Positions 25,200 to 37,214 of a stretch of DNA of 64,000 nt are shown in pieces. The stretch's first letter is position 1; each line of letters starts with the position of its first letter. The notes beneath the pieces are model-generated. The model saw only the letters and a program-made list of their open reading frames with translations, searched no databases and had not been told where the DNA came from. Source of the DNA: Archilochus colubris. Its lineage: Eukaryota > Chordata > Aves > Apodiformes > Trochilidae. The position numbers and the translations under genes were made by a program. The DNA lies in assembly GCA_023079485.1 (NCBI GenBank), contig CM041083.1, positions 153,158,552-153,222,551 on the forward strand, given 5' to 3'.

Positions 25200-25274
25200 A
25201 ACATGAGACACGGAGGGGGAGTTATAGAACAGTTTGGTGGGTACCTGATGTTCAGCCAAGGTCAGGCCACCCCT
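25200..25274 (+). mobile_element. ERVL-like LTR 3' terminal scrap
   Basis: GGGGGAGTTATAGAACAGTT, TGGTGGGTACCTGATGTTCA and GCCAAGGTCAGGCCACCCC match the terminal U5 words of an avian ERVL-type LTR (GGTGGGCACCTGGCATCCAG then CCAAGGTCAACCCACCACA, from memory). Only the last ~75 bp is recognisable. Confidence 0.6.
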
Positions 25275-28200
25275 TATTGGTTTCATGTTTAACTAATTTG
25301 CCATACAATGTAGTGGTCACTGTTGTCATTGAGAATAGCTAATAGCATATGGGTAATAAATTACTCTTCAGACATCAGCTGTTACATATAACGTGGTTCT
25401 GTTATATCTAAAATTTCATTAAAATACATTGAAGATAAGCTAATATTACCATAATTTGGAATCTTGTCTTCAGTGGAATGATCAGAGCTAAAGATGAATT
25501 TAGAATTGAATTTAAATGTGGGTTTCTCAGCTTTCAAATTGTTTATAATTAAGGAACAGCTAATATTTGATCTTTGCTCCTTCCTTTTCACATTTTATGT
25601 TTAAGCAGAATTTATGATTAATGATTCAAGTCACTAGGCTGTACCTGAAAACAACAATAATTAATAATGATTTATTTTAAAAAATAGATTGAGAAGCATA
25701 TCTGTAATCACTGCACTCAGTGTTTCTTAAAAATATTTAAATGATAATAATAAATTTCAATAAAAAAATCCACACACATCCTAATCCTAAATCTAACCTG
25801 CAGAGTAAGTGTTCACTTTCCATATTAGCAAATTATTTTTAAAAATAATTAGGATTAAAGATCGATGCTGTTAGTCCCTGTTGAACTACTTAGATCTAGT
25901 CAACCATTAATGTTATTTTGAAGTACATTTGGGATAGACAGCTACATAGATGTGCTGATATATAACATTTATACTTATATACATACATGAAAAATCTCAT
26001 AATCTCTAAAAGAACTTTTTATAGCATTCAAAAATGCCTCTAAATCCTGAGCATTTTTAGGATGTAAATTAATGTAAAAATCTATATCTTAATTTTTCAT
26101 CTTAGACTATAATATGAAACAGAACATTGTACAGAGTCCTGTGAGAGTTCCAGACAGGCTGATTAGTCCACAAAATATAGCATAATGCAAAAATGATGGC
26201 CTGGATCCACTAAGTAGAATAACTCTCTTATCATGATGATAGCACAGCTGTTAAGCCTTGCTCTTGTCATAGTGCAGTATGATGCTGACACAGAGTCTGT
26301 AGATATAGTACTTCATGTTCTGAAATTAGTTCAGCCAGCAGTGCTTGAGGCAGACAATTTATAACTATTCTTTTCCTATTTCATTTGTTGTTTTTTTGTT
26401 GTTCTTTTTTCTGTGTGTGTGTTCTTATTCTACTACCTTACAGTACTGGTAACATTACTAATGTATACTTTAAAAATAAAAATAAATAAATATATGGTGA
26501 CTTGCAAACACTTTACCAATGGTTCATACAGCAGTAATAACATTTCTTCTTTGAGATATGGGAATTGCATTTCCTAATGAAAAGTCATGGAATCAGAAAA
26601 TTTATTTGTTATTTCACTGAATAAATTGGGATTAGATTAGGCTAAGGATGAAATTTACACACATTTTCTTCTTCTATAAGATGAAAAATAAATCCAGAAA
26701 AAAAAAATTTAGTAAATATAATGTTGACTAAATGTTGGAAAATATTGGTTTTACCTTGTATCCTTTTACTAGATAAAAATTAAAAAATAATTACATTAAT
26801 TTTAATTAAATACAAAGTAGGTAATTAAACTAGTTAAGCAAATAAATTAAAAATCTGAAAAGCTTTGCCCATATGAGGGGCATAACATGAGTCATAATTG
26901 TTATCACGGCCTATTAAAATATGAAAACTTTGAAGGTAGAATCTCAAGTGCAGTGTGAATAGCTTTTTCTTTTTCCTGTACTTTCTTTATGTGACTTCCA
27001 GCAGAGGTTTTGCATCCAGCCTGATAGAAGGAAAATGGCTGCCTTTTAAGTCATAATGATATTCAAGAATGTACTTTGAAAAGATTCACAGCTTAATTTT
27101 CAACTGAAGCTCATTTGTATATCTTTCTATAGTCCAGGTCTATACTGGGCTTGGCAAAACTGCTGACAATGACAGGGCACAGTTCTCTGTTACCTTTCAC
27201 TTTTTATACTTTACAATTTCTGTTACTATCTTATCCCTTACAGAAGTTCACATGGGATTTTCAATCTGCAGGAAGAGTCTCAGTGTGTCATCTTACCTAT
27301 ACAATAAAAAGCTGGTATAGTTATGAAAATATTTGACATGCATATATTAATATTTTATCAGAATTACATCCAAAGCTTGTGTCTTACTGCATGTTTGTTC
27401 TTATACTGTAAGCCCTGAAGCTGCTCATAATTATATCAGCCCTGAAGTTTTCATAATTTATAAGGGACCAAGCAGATGAGAAACCTCTCTCATTGTCACA
27501 AATGTGTTATAAAGAGATGAAGGCAACATTCCACATATTACATTATTCTTATATCAAGCAGAGTATACCTGAGAGAAATAATTATTTAAAAAACTGAAAT
27601 ACATAGCAAAACCAAGGACTCAGTATTCCTATTTGCAGAAACTGAGAAAAAGTAGAATTAAAACAAGGTTTTGTTTTAAAATATATCTCTACTTCAATCT
27701 GAACTAAGAACCTTAAATTTTTCTAGTATGGAACTAAATGTAAGGGTACCAGAGCTATAGTGACCTATGTTGAGCAAAGATTTGGCTGTAACTTTATTTG
27801 AGCTAAAAAGGTAGAAGGATTAATTTTTCCAATTAGATGGACTGCCAAACTAACAGTTTTGTGGTTGGCATGTTCTGATTCATGCTTTGTTTTTTTGTTT
27901 ATTTGTTTGTTTTTGTTTGTTCGGGTTTATTGTGGTTTTGGGGATTTTTGTTTGGTTTTTTGGGGGTTTTGTTGGTTTTTTTGTTTTGTGTGTATGTTTT
28001 TGTTTTGTATTGTTGTTTTTTGTTTTGTTTTATGTTTGTTTTTTTTTACTGAATGTAATAATCTCAGTTAAATCAGTAAACTGGTTCCAGAATCTCAAGA
28101 GTTATACACTCACAACATATGTATGACAAATGAAATAGCTAAAATTGCACCAAACAGGTAATTGACATCCCACTGCTAGGATCTGGTACTACATATGTTC

Positions 28201-29975
28201 TCTAAAGCATTTGATTGAATGGGAACTTAAACACAGAGGAAAATGGAAGGCTAATATCACTTCAGAACATTCAATTACATTTTTGCCTTGTTTCAAAATA
28301 TCATCTACAATTGTTAATTGTGTTTGCAATAAGCCAATACAAAGGCTAAAATATTTTTTTAGCTTTAAATCAGTTATTATTTATGCTCAGACCCCTTCCT
28401 CAGACAAAACATTCTTTTACATCAATATATTTTGTCTAAGAAGCTTTTTTGAATTTGGACATTCAGATCTAATATAGTTTAGTTGACAAAAAAAAGTCCC
28501 ATATGACATCATTGTGAGGATTTTTTCCTTTGCCTGGTATAGTTTAATATTACATTGCTTCTCACAGCAATACACAGAATTATTTTAATAGCTGAACTGA
28601 ACTCTCTCTATATATAAGTAATAAATGTTACTTATTTAATAGTAGTCTGCGTATATTTCTTCACATTTATACATTTTAAGTTTCTAAGTATTAAGTATTA
28701 ATAAATTTCATACTTCAAGGGTTACATCTGCAGCTTTTATATGAAAACTTCTTTTCATTAACATAGATTTCTGGTGGATTAACTTTCCTCTGTCAAAATG
28801 TACCATTTAATCTGTGCTGCTATTTTCTTGTAATGGAAAAGAGCAAAGTTTATGACTGTTAATTTTGTACAAGCTGTACTGTGCAAACAAAAAAAATTTC
28901 TGCTTACACGGAAAAATTGTGCATCCAAGGAGGAAAAATATTGTATTATGGAAGATGATATAATTATGAAAGACTGGTACTAGCTTTTCAGTTGACTCTG
29001 TATGAAATAGAGCAAAGACAAAAAAGTCCTCATGTATTTCAGCAATATATTTTACAGAATTTAGACTTCTGTTTTGAAAATTAATCCATGGAAAGGATTT
29101 CTTCATTGGAAGCAAAAGTCAGATAAATCCTCAGAAGAACCTGAAATAAATAAATATAATGATTTATATATGGCAAGTATTTAAAGCAGTGGCTTTAGCA
29201 GAAAGCCATACTTTATCACAAGGCGAAACAGCATAGCATACAATATTCTAGATGGGAGAAGGAAATTGTAATTTTCAGGATAAATTATTTTCTCATTCTG
29301 AGTGTTACGCAGCAAAATTTAGAGCAAATACAAACACTTAAAATAATTGCTTTATTGTAAACTGGTAATAAAACATACTTTTACGTAGTAATAGATGACA
29401 TTCAAATAATGAAAAATATAATCTTGGTGTTGCTTTATCAAGGTGATTTTTGTTTTGGAATTAGAACTATGCATAAAGTGTAAAGGTTTTGAAGCTGAGA
29501 AATTCAAGGAAGCATGGGGAAGAACTCTTTTTTTGCTGCCGCTTGAGCAGAGGTGTTCAAATTTTTCATGGACATGGACTACATTTTTTCTTAATTCAGA
29601 CTTTGCTTGTATTCCTCTTTTGTGGGTTGCCCGTGTTGTGTGAAAAAAAGATTTGTCTTAAAATTTCAATCTGTTTTCAATTAGAAAACAACTAGAAGAA
29701 TTATCAGGAATACAAAACAGATTTATTACAATAGATCTAGAGTAAATAAAGAAAAGCAATAGCCTCCCCATTTTGTTTGATATGTGGGTTTGATTATGTG
29801 GGACTTAAGATTAAATAACTGTTTGTTTTTATTGAAAAAGATTATGCTAAGCTATGAGACTCAATTTGTGTCCAAGCCTTCTTTTTATTACCTTGCTGTT
29901 GTTATTTTGAATTTCATGCCACAAAAAAACCCACAACTGGTATCAAACCTGCAGCTTCTTCAGATGAATGCAATG
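25275..29975. other. AT-rich intergenic DNA
   Basis: About 4.7 kb without a recognisable gene or transposon. It contains a short imperfect duplication around GCCCTGAAG...CATAATT (27412-27462) and a T/G-rich block at 27885-28048. The hydrophobic frames in that block come from TTT and TGT codons of simple sequence. Confidence 0.55.
27885..28048. repeat. T/G-rich low-complexity block (TTTG-like)
   Basis: About 165 bp are almost only T and G on the plus strand, with irregular TTTG units and G runs of four and five. The overlapping Phe/Cys/Val-rich frames are artefacts of this composition. Confidence 0.85.
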
Positions 29976-29984
29976 GTCATCATG

Positions 29985-30150
29985 GGTTTTTTGCCTGGAA
30001 AAGTCCCAGGCTGTGCTCCTGGAGTCAGTGGCAGACAGGACCTGTCATGGATGATGAAGGCCAAGTATGATGCCTATGGGATTAAACACTTCGTTTGGTC
30101 AATTTTGGCCACCTGTCTGCTCCTCTCCTGCTCCACAGGTGTATCAACAG
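29985..30150 (+). mobile_element. Retrovirus-like interspersed repeat, copy 2 (deleted)
   Basis: This shares ordered words with 10463-10800: AAAAGTCCCAGGCTG, CTCCTGGAGTCA, GCCAAGTATGATGCCTATGG and TTTGGTCAATTTTGGCCACC followed by TGTCTG. About 150 bp present in copy 1 between the second and third words is missing here. The family is not named. Confidence 0.5.
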
Positions 30151-31499
30151 GTGTATTTTTTCAAGCTGACATTTTCTTATAGTTCACTCACTAAAATCAA
30201 TATGTTTGAATGAGGAAATATTTCTCTTAATGGTTAACAAATTATTCATACAAGCAAGCTTTTTTAAAAACTAAATCCGATTTTGAATTCTCAGCTGGAA
30301 AGCAAAGTAACAACACAAAAAGCAACTTACTATGAGAAGAACTTGTGATACAAAGCCTTAGTGAGAAAAAAAAAATTAAAAATTACATTTTTTATTGAAG
30401 AAAATATCTAATGTTTTAATCAGTTTTCAAAAACACAAAGTTTACAAAATTGATCAGTGTCATAAAGTTCATGGGTAGGATAAGATGCTTTCAGAAGGTG
30501 TTAAAGTCTGATATTTTAAATATAGACTGTTTTGAATCAATGCAACTGAGAGAAATATAGGTATAAGCTATTACTAGGCCAAGCATACATGAAGTAATTA
30601 TTATAGTGATGTTAAAATCTCTTTATTGTGTCAGATACTGATTTTAATATCCTTGTGTCTTTACTGTAATTATCTTTAGAAAAATCCTGTCAAGCAGGAA
30701 ATTATTATTGACTTCTGGGAAATGAGGTTCATAAAACTTAAAGGTATGCCTAGTTGGATATATTTATATGTAGTTTACCAAACTAGTCTCTGAATGGTAA
30801 CATATCATATATGGGGGTTTATAATGTATGATTGAATGCTATAGGCCTGTGTCACATATGTACTGTTTCTCAGCTGAGAAGTATCTAACAAAGGAAGAAT
30901 ACTATCTTCCTAAATTGCTACTAAGTTGAGACTGTAATCTCTCTTTATTCTCTCTCATATGTCCTTAGGCTAATTCCACTGATGGGCACAGACAAATTGT
31001 AGCAATTTGCCCAAATAAGAAAAAGATTGTTCTATCTTGAACAAAAACTGAACTCAGGTTTCATCAACCCCAGATGAAGACTGTAATCACTGATATTTCT
31101 GCCTGTTTCATGGCTGAATACTTTAATATTTGTTACACTTTTTAAAACCAGTTTGTAGGATCAGATTCTTAACAGACAAATGAATATTAATTTCTGTATT
31201 AGCGTCATAAATTCTTATTGGATTAAAAAAATTATACTTTGATCTCCTGGTGTGAGAAACAACTATAGCGAACTTTGCACTTGCTAAGGTAGATGTTTTT
31301 TTTCTTTTACATTTTGTATACAAAGCTGGTACACATAGACATTCTCTGGGCCTTCTGTTATGTAGTGTCACAGTCTAGTGATACTATTCATCATTGATAT
31401 TTAGAACCTGTTTTGTCAAGATGTCAAGAAAGTCACTGTAATACAGCAGTTACTTAGAGAGAGAAGTGTCCCCTGTATTCTATAAAAGGCAGAACATAT

Positions 31500-31640
31500 A
31501 CTACAAGTTCCTGTGGATTTTGATTCATTTGCATCCTGCTGTTCACCTCTGCAGTGGCGTAACTCATTAAAGCGTTAGCTGCCCATCCAGCTCTGCAAGG
31601 AAGCACATTAGTTGCTAATTTGACATGGGACTGAAAAAGA
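31500..31640. promoter_or_regulatory. Possible conserved noncoding element
   Basis: Against an AT-rich, CpG-poor background this ~140 bp has balanced composition and two retained CpGs (GGCGTAAC, AAGCGTTAGC). It also has homeobox-type and POU-type words (ATTTGCAT, CATTAAAG, GCTAATTTGACA). No repeat family matches. The call rests on texture only; conservation was not tested. Confidence 0.25.
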
Positions 31641-32199
31641 TATTTTTCTAAAATCTTCCTTTCAAGGTGATATCAGTGTTTTTCCATGTTTCTTGCAATT
31701 AATTTTTTCTTTCTTGAGATATGATAGTTTATCAGATAATTTGTTCTCTTTGAGCAACATAATTTACTTAGACTGATTTTGAATCTAAATAGTTTAATTT
31801 TCTACAGTAGTGTCCCATTTTTATCAGATAACACACAAAACATCCTATCACTTTCACAGCTGGCAACAAATTCTATGATAAAATTCTGAAGCACTGAAAG
31901 TATTAGACATGCATGTAGGACATTTTGCTCTTTGCACATTTAAAAATCATTTATGTTGAAATCATACTTCAAAACTTTACATAAAGAAAAGATGTATCAC
32001 ACAAAATTAATTAGATTATTTTCTCTTCTAATGTATTTAAACAGCATTTGTTACACATCAAGGACCTCTCACTGCCATGTGCCCGAGGGAATATTTCTTG
32101 TCAGGTCAAAAATTGACTTTCAGAGGTGTGGGCAAGGAAATCACAACAGAGAGAGTTCATAGCCAGCCTATCTCACCATGATATTTAAAATTTGAAATA

Positions 32200-32520
32200 G
32201 TGACAAATTATGCTACCAGGCACCCAATGTGTGCCTTGATTGTCACCGAATAGAGGGTACCCTAACATATCATTTACTGGAAGTAATCAAAGATATGCAA
32301 TTTGGTCCAATTAGAGGTGTCACCACTGGGGAATCCAGGGTCTTTGTGTTGCTTTTCCAGTGCTGATTTCTGTGTTACAAGGTCAGCTTCTTCTCAGTTC
32401 CTTGCTTGACAGCTCTCCATTATGTTGTTATAGAGCCTGTAATAGCTCTGAATATTAATGTCTCCCATTGATTATGTAAAGCCCATTTGTGACATGCAAT
32501 GTGCTTCGGAAGTTGTTTAG
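32200..32520. promoter_or_regulatory. Possible conserved noncoding element
   Basis: About 320 bp of complex, non-repetitive sequence with words such as TGATTGTCACCG, CCAATTAGAGGTGTCACC, CTTGACAGCTCTCCATTATG and CCCATTGATTATGTAAAG. It looks unlike the decayed neutral DNA around it. The call is by texture only. Confidence 0.25.
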
Positions 32521-32876
32521 AATTCTCTGTGTAAAATGGAGAAGAGAGGAGAGGAGAGGGAACAAGAGAGGATAGAGGAGAAAAAAGAAGGAAGGGTAAT
32601 TGATATTTAGAAGTAATTATTTCAGTGGAATGATTTCAAAGCACTTCCCTGCTTAATTCAAGGTAGAAACTCAATTTGTATCGAAAGAGACTATCATAGA
32701 GCACACCCTACTGATCATCCTGAGATCACTTTTCTTCTGGTGTCCTAGGAAAAGGCAAATTCTTTCCATTTTACATAAAAAAAGTTATTATGAACTGAGC
32801 TAGAAAAAGATAAACATTATGGGAATAATTCGGCCCATTTACCTTTCATCTTATTCTGATTTAGGCAAAATGTGTT

Positions 32877-33003
32877 GTCCCAGGATTTCTGTTTTTCATG
32901 GCTTCCTGATCTTTGATGCATATAATCATTACAGTATTGCTAGGCAAAGTTCTCTAGGCATCCAATCACAGTTTCCTAGATATGCTCAAAAATACTCCTT
33001 TTT
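32877..33003 (+). repeat. Local direct duplication, copy A
   Basis: About 127 bp, roughly 90 percent identical by eye to 33657-33783. The longest shared runs include TTCTGTTTTTCATGG and CCTGATCTTTGATGCATATA. No tail or inverted ends are visible. Confidence 0.85.
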
Positions 33004-33656
33004 AAGTCAATGGATGACTAAAAGCAACTTTGATTCATAGATAGGCCAGAAGAGCCCAGCATCTGCTTTAATTCCTGGAAAAACTAATCCATTTGATATG
33101 CTTAAACCATGCCTTAAATAAATGATAGTATTTAATTCAGGGCATGAAACTCAGACACTTATATGTAGTTGCTGAAGAGTTTAAGTACTCCCATATGAAA
33201 GAGAACAGCTAGCATTCCTCTTCCACCCACAGACATTCAAATTCATTATTTCACTTTTTAAAACGGTATCCAAGCCATATTATAAAATTTATTTGTAACT
33301 ATTTATTTTTCCATCCTTTCTATTGAAGCAAAGAATTCAATCCTGTGAGAGAGATCTTCTGTGGTCCACAGAAATAATCAAATTGCTGTTGCAGAGAGAT
33401 AATTATGAGTTGTATGTTTTATTTCAGACAGTGATTATGGGGTGGATGTTGAGTGGGCAGAAGATTTGGTAAGAGGATATAGAAGAGACTAATATGCTCA
33501 TTTGCTTTCTTCACCTGATTCCTTACTGCAGGAAAATCTATTGACTAAAGAAATCTCAGGTCCCTGAGACAAGTGGGAGAGTCTAGAGAAAGTAAGACTG
33601 ACCCTCAGAAGAGAAAGTTAGGAAATCGAACAAACTGAACAAAACTATCCAGAGAT

Positions 33657-33783
33657 GTCCTAGGTTTTCTGTTTTTCATGGTTTCCTGATCTTTGATGCA
33701 TATAATCATTTACAGTATTGCTAAGCAAAGTTCTCTAGGCACCCAATGACAGTCTCCTAGACATGCTTAAAAGCATTCCTTTC
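33657..33783 (+). repeat. Local direct duplication, copy B
   Basis: The second copy of the 32877-33003 segment, 780 bp downstream in the same orientation. It differs by about a dozen substitutions and a one-base insertion. The flanks are unrelated. Confidence 0.85.
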
Positions 33784-34900
33784 TAAATGCTGAAGGTGCT
33801 GAAGAAAATAGTCTCCACACTTCAAAGTGACACTGCTTAGCCACACTTATAATGTAGATATTTAAACCTGAGCAGCCACCGTAAGACTTTAGGCAAAAGA
33901 TTTGAAATGTAACTGAACTTCCTTTTCCTACATATTAGGCATCATTGCTGCCTATGTTTTTCTCTCTTAATAAGGCTTGTACTTAAAATTAGGGTCCAGA
34001 TGATTCATAGAGGAGGATTAATTAGCTATGTATATTTATTGAGTGTTGGACCTTAAAGTACTTCAGATAACCAAATAGTTAAAGATTTATATTCAAGTAT
34101 AGCAATGATATAATCTGGAAGGTAAATGCTTGCATACCTTTGAAGGAGAGGGGAAATCTCCAGTTTAACACTTGACTTGCAAAATTAGACCTTCTACCAA
34201 TTTCCCCTGATTTTTTGAATTCATGCTTTTAAATGAAGATTGCTGAACTTGAGTTCCATAAAAGATAAAACAACTTGTTCCAGGCATTCAGCAGCATGTT
34301 CATTGAGAAAACCAAATGAAAAAAAAAATGTGCACACACATCTATGAATATAATCGAGAGAATTTTAATATGATACAATGGTATTGACAAGTCATGTCAT
34401 TACTAAAACTTGCTAGCTGATACCTTTCATCTTGAAAACATTTAGACTCTTCCATATAGTTTCATTAATTTCATGTGCTGAATATGAAGTTACTAATCTC
34501 AGCCAAAGCCCTGAAGATGAAGAAAACTGCCAGGATGTGTGTGTTTCTGTTTATTTTTCCTTTAACAGTATGAGTGAGGACATCATCAGCTGGGCTTTGT
34601 CCCTTTTATGTAGAGTCCAAAAATTCCAGCTCCCATGATTCTGTGAATCTTTAACCTACCCCTGTTGTAGCACAACCTTTGAATGTTCCTCCTTCTGTGT
34701 GACATGGGTCTTAGGCTCTGAACTCTGCCAGATCTATACAAAGATACTTTTACTTTCTTTCTGGATGACACAATCTGCTCACCCTACCCCTCATCTCCTT
34801 CCTTTTCTAGCTTATCAGCTTGAGCAGAGCATATCTCCCACAGGTAAAGCTACCCAGCTCACACTTGAGAGCAGAGCATCATATCCACCTTGCAGCCCAA

Positions 34901-34946
34901 GACTCAGTGACTCAATTAACCCTCTTGGGTTAATGACTCAGTTAAT
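34901..34946. promoter_or_regulatory. Palindrome flanked by two AP-1-type sites
   Basis: TGACTCA occurs at 34908-34914 and 34934-34940, both in plus orientation. Between them is an 8 bp perfect inverted repeat, ATTAACCC and GGGTTAAT, around a TCTT loop (34915-34934). A partial third copy, GACTCA, starts at 34901. TGACTCA is the classic AP-1 binding word and GTTAAT resembles an HNF1 half-site. Function is not shown. Confidence 0.35.
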
Positions 34947-37214
34947 CTACATGTCTCATAAACTTTTGCATCACTGTACTGAGCTGACTGGTAGTCTCAA
35001 ACAGCCTATCTGGGCCCTTGGTGTTACCCTGTTTAGACCAACTGTTGTCTTGATCTGGACTACCTAGCTCTTTTCATGACACATTTATAGATGTTTTTCT
35101 TTTCTTGCAACACCTACTATCAGTTTCCAAGAAGAAACTGGGCACAAATATTCTCTGTCACCTCAGAAAATGTCCCTGCTTGGCAGTCGGTTGTCTCTCT
35201 TGGCAGTCACTCTTTCTTGGTTTCAAATTCTTGGTGAATAGACTCAAGATTTTCATTTGGAGAAAGAGTGGAGAGATTGGAGAGCCTGATATGACAATGT
35301 TTTTGCACATAAATTATCAGTCTTTGATTGTTGTTATTGAAGTTTTCTTTGATTGCTTAAAGACGTGGTCTGCAACACATTTTCCACTTAAGAACCCAGA
35401 TTTCAATTGCATGAAAAACGTGACACTACTATGAAAAGGCTAATCCTACTTTTACCGGTCTGTTCTCTTGATATTCCACTCTAGGCTTTTAGAATCTATA
35501 AGATTATGGAACATGATGCTATAGTGTACAACCCTACATGGTCAGAAGTTAATTGTTATTTGAAGCTTTAATTCCAAGAGCCTGTGATTGTTTTGAAGCT
35601 TATTTTAACAGCAGAATACAAAAGAGCAGAAGAGGAGCTTTACAAGTATAAAAGTGAGATGTAGGAATTTAGACCAAAGATCTTTATATATGTGGATATG
35701 GTTTTGTATGGAGTTCTGTGGTCATGAAATGTGTTAGTTGTCACCCTTAAGAACAGTGAATCTGTATTCTTCTATAAGTGCAATGGATAAATAATACTAC
35801 AGAGATAAAAAATTAGTCTGAATTATATTTTAATATCAGTAAGTATGCAGTTACTCAGCCATCAAGAGCAGCACTGCTTTAAAGTCTGACTTTGACTTAG
35901 AATGATCTGTAGTTCATGTCTCAAATGACAGATCATTCAAACCTTTGTACATCCTGTTGCAGTGCTCATTTGAATCACCTGATGTCAGAAATCAATTCTG
36001 CCTTGTTTATTATTTACTAAACTTTTTATTAAACTTACTTGAATTTTATGTCCCTGCCTTTTATGAACCTATTTCTTTGGACTGGATGAGCCACTTTCAG
36101 TCAATGGAAACTAATTTCCAGTCGATTAATTTGTTTTTATAGAAAGACATTTTGAGTGCTACTGTGCAGCTATGTAAAAATTATGAACCTTTTCTTGATG
36201 CTCATAGAATACACCTGAATGCTTAAAATTGAAAAACGTATAAATCCTATTGCAGTGCTTCTTGTTACAGCTGGTGGCTATTAAAAATACCACTGGATAG
36301 TTATACTCTAAGTACTGTAGTTATTCTGATTTTCCAGTTCACTAGTTTGATATTTACTATCTTCTCTGTGTGTAAGTATATAGAATATACTCAAAATCCC
36401 CAAGAAATATCATGAATTCTACACAAAAGAGTTCTAAAACAAATTACTCATGTCCATTGTGGAGAAATTAGAATTGTATATTGTATAGATAGAGAAAACG
36501 GATATTTTGTTCAATGAAGGAAGCATATTTTGGATTCTGAAACAGTCTTGCTGCCCTTAGTAATGTCCTATCTAATTTAAAATGTCTGTGAACAGTTAAA
36601 CTGTGTTCTTCCCTGACTACTGCGTGAAATCTATTGTATTTTATAAAATCTAATTTAAATGTTAAAAAAATGCAAATAAAATCAGTAAAAAAATTCCATA
36701 ATATGTAAACAAAACAGTGAAACAGACATTAACTATCGCAAGTGTGTAAAGAGAAATACATAGCCTCAGTTGGAAAGAAGCTATGTATTTCAAGGCTCAA
36801 AGGACTCACGGAGGGAAGAATAAAAAAAAATATATATACATGCCACAATCTTAATTTTCACTTTCTAAGGCAGAATTTGTTCTACTTTATTAAAAACAAA
36901 ATAGTATAATCCAAATTTATCTAGCATGGCTACTGTCCAGTAACTGTGCTCTGATACACATAGATGATTCCAGATCAGACTGTAGGTAGAGTCAGATAGG
37001 ATTTTTGTCTACTGAAGTATCATAATAATTATTCTGACTTCTAAAATTGTTTTCATTCAGAATGAAAATGTTTTCTGAAATAAACTGTTTCATGACAAAA
37101 AATGTTCTTTGGTGTATGTCAGTTTTTGAGAACCCTGAGACAATTTATTTGGCTAAATTCTTTAAAGGTTTTCACATATAAATGGATACTTTCTCTTAAG
37201 AAACGTTAGGACCA

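Larger units (their letters stand above)
30151..37214. other. Intergenic DNA, no clear transposon
   Basis: About 7 kb poor in recognisable mobile elements compared with the rest of the window. It contains two possible conserved noncoding blocks, a 127 bp local duplication and an AP-1-type palindrome, listed separately. A 122-codon frame at 34699-35067 and a 109-codon frame at 35105-35434 have no protein-like features. Confidence 0.5.

Noticed and set aside
34699..35067. 122-codon plus-strand frame overlapping the AP-1 cluster
   Set aside because: Low-complexity Ser/Leu/Thr composition and no family resemblance; more likely noncoding.
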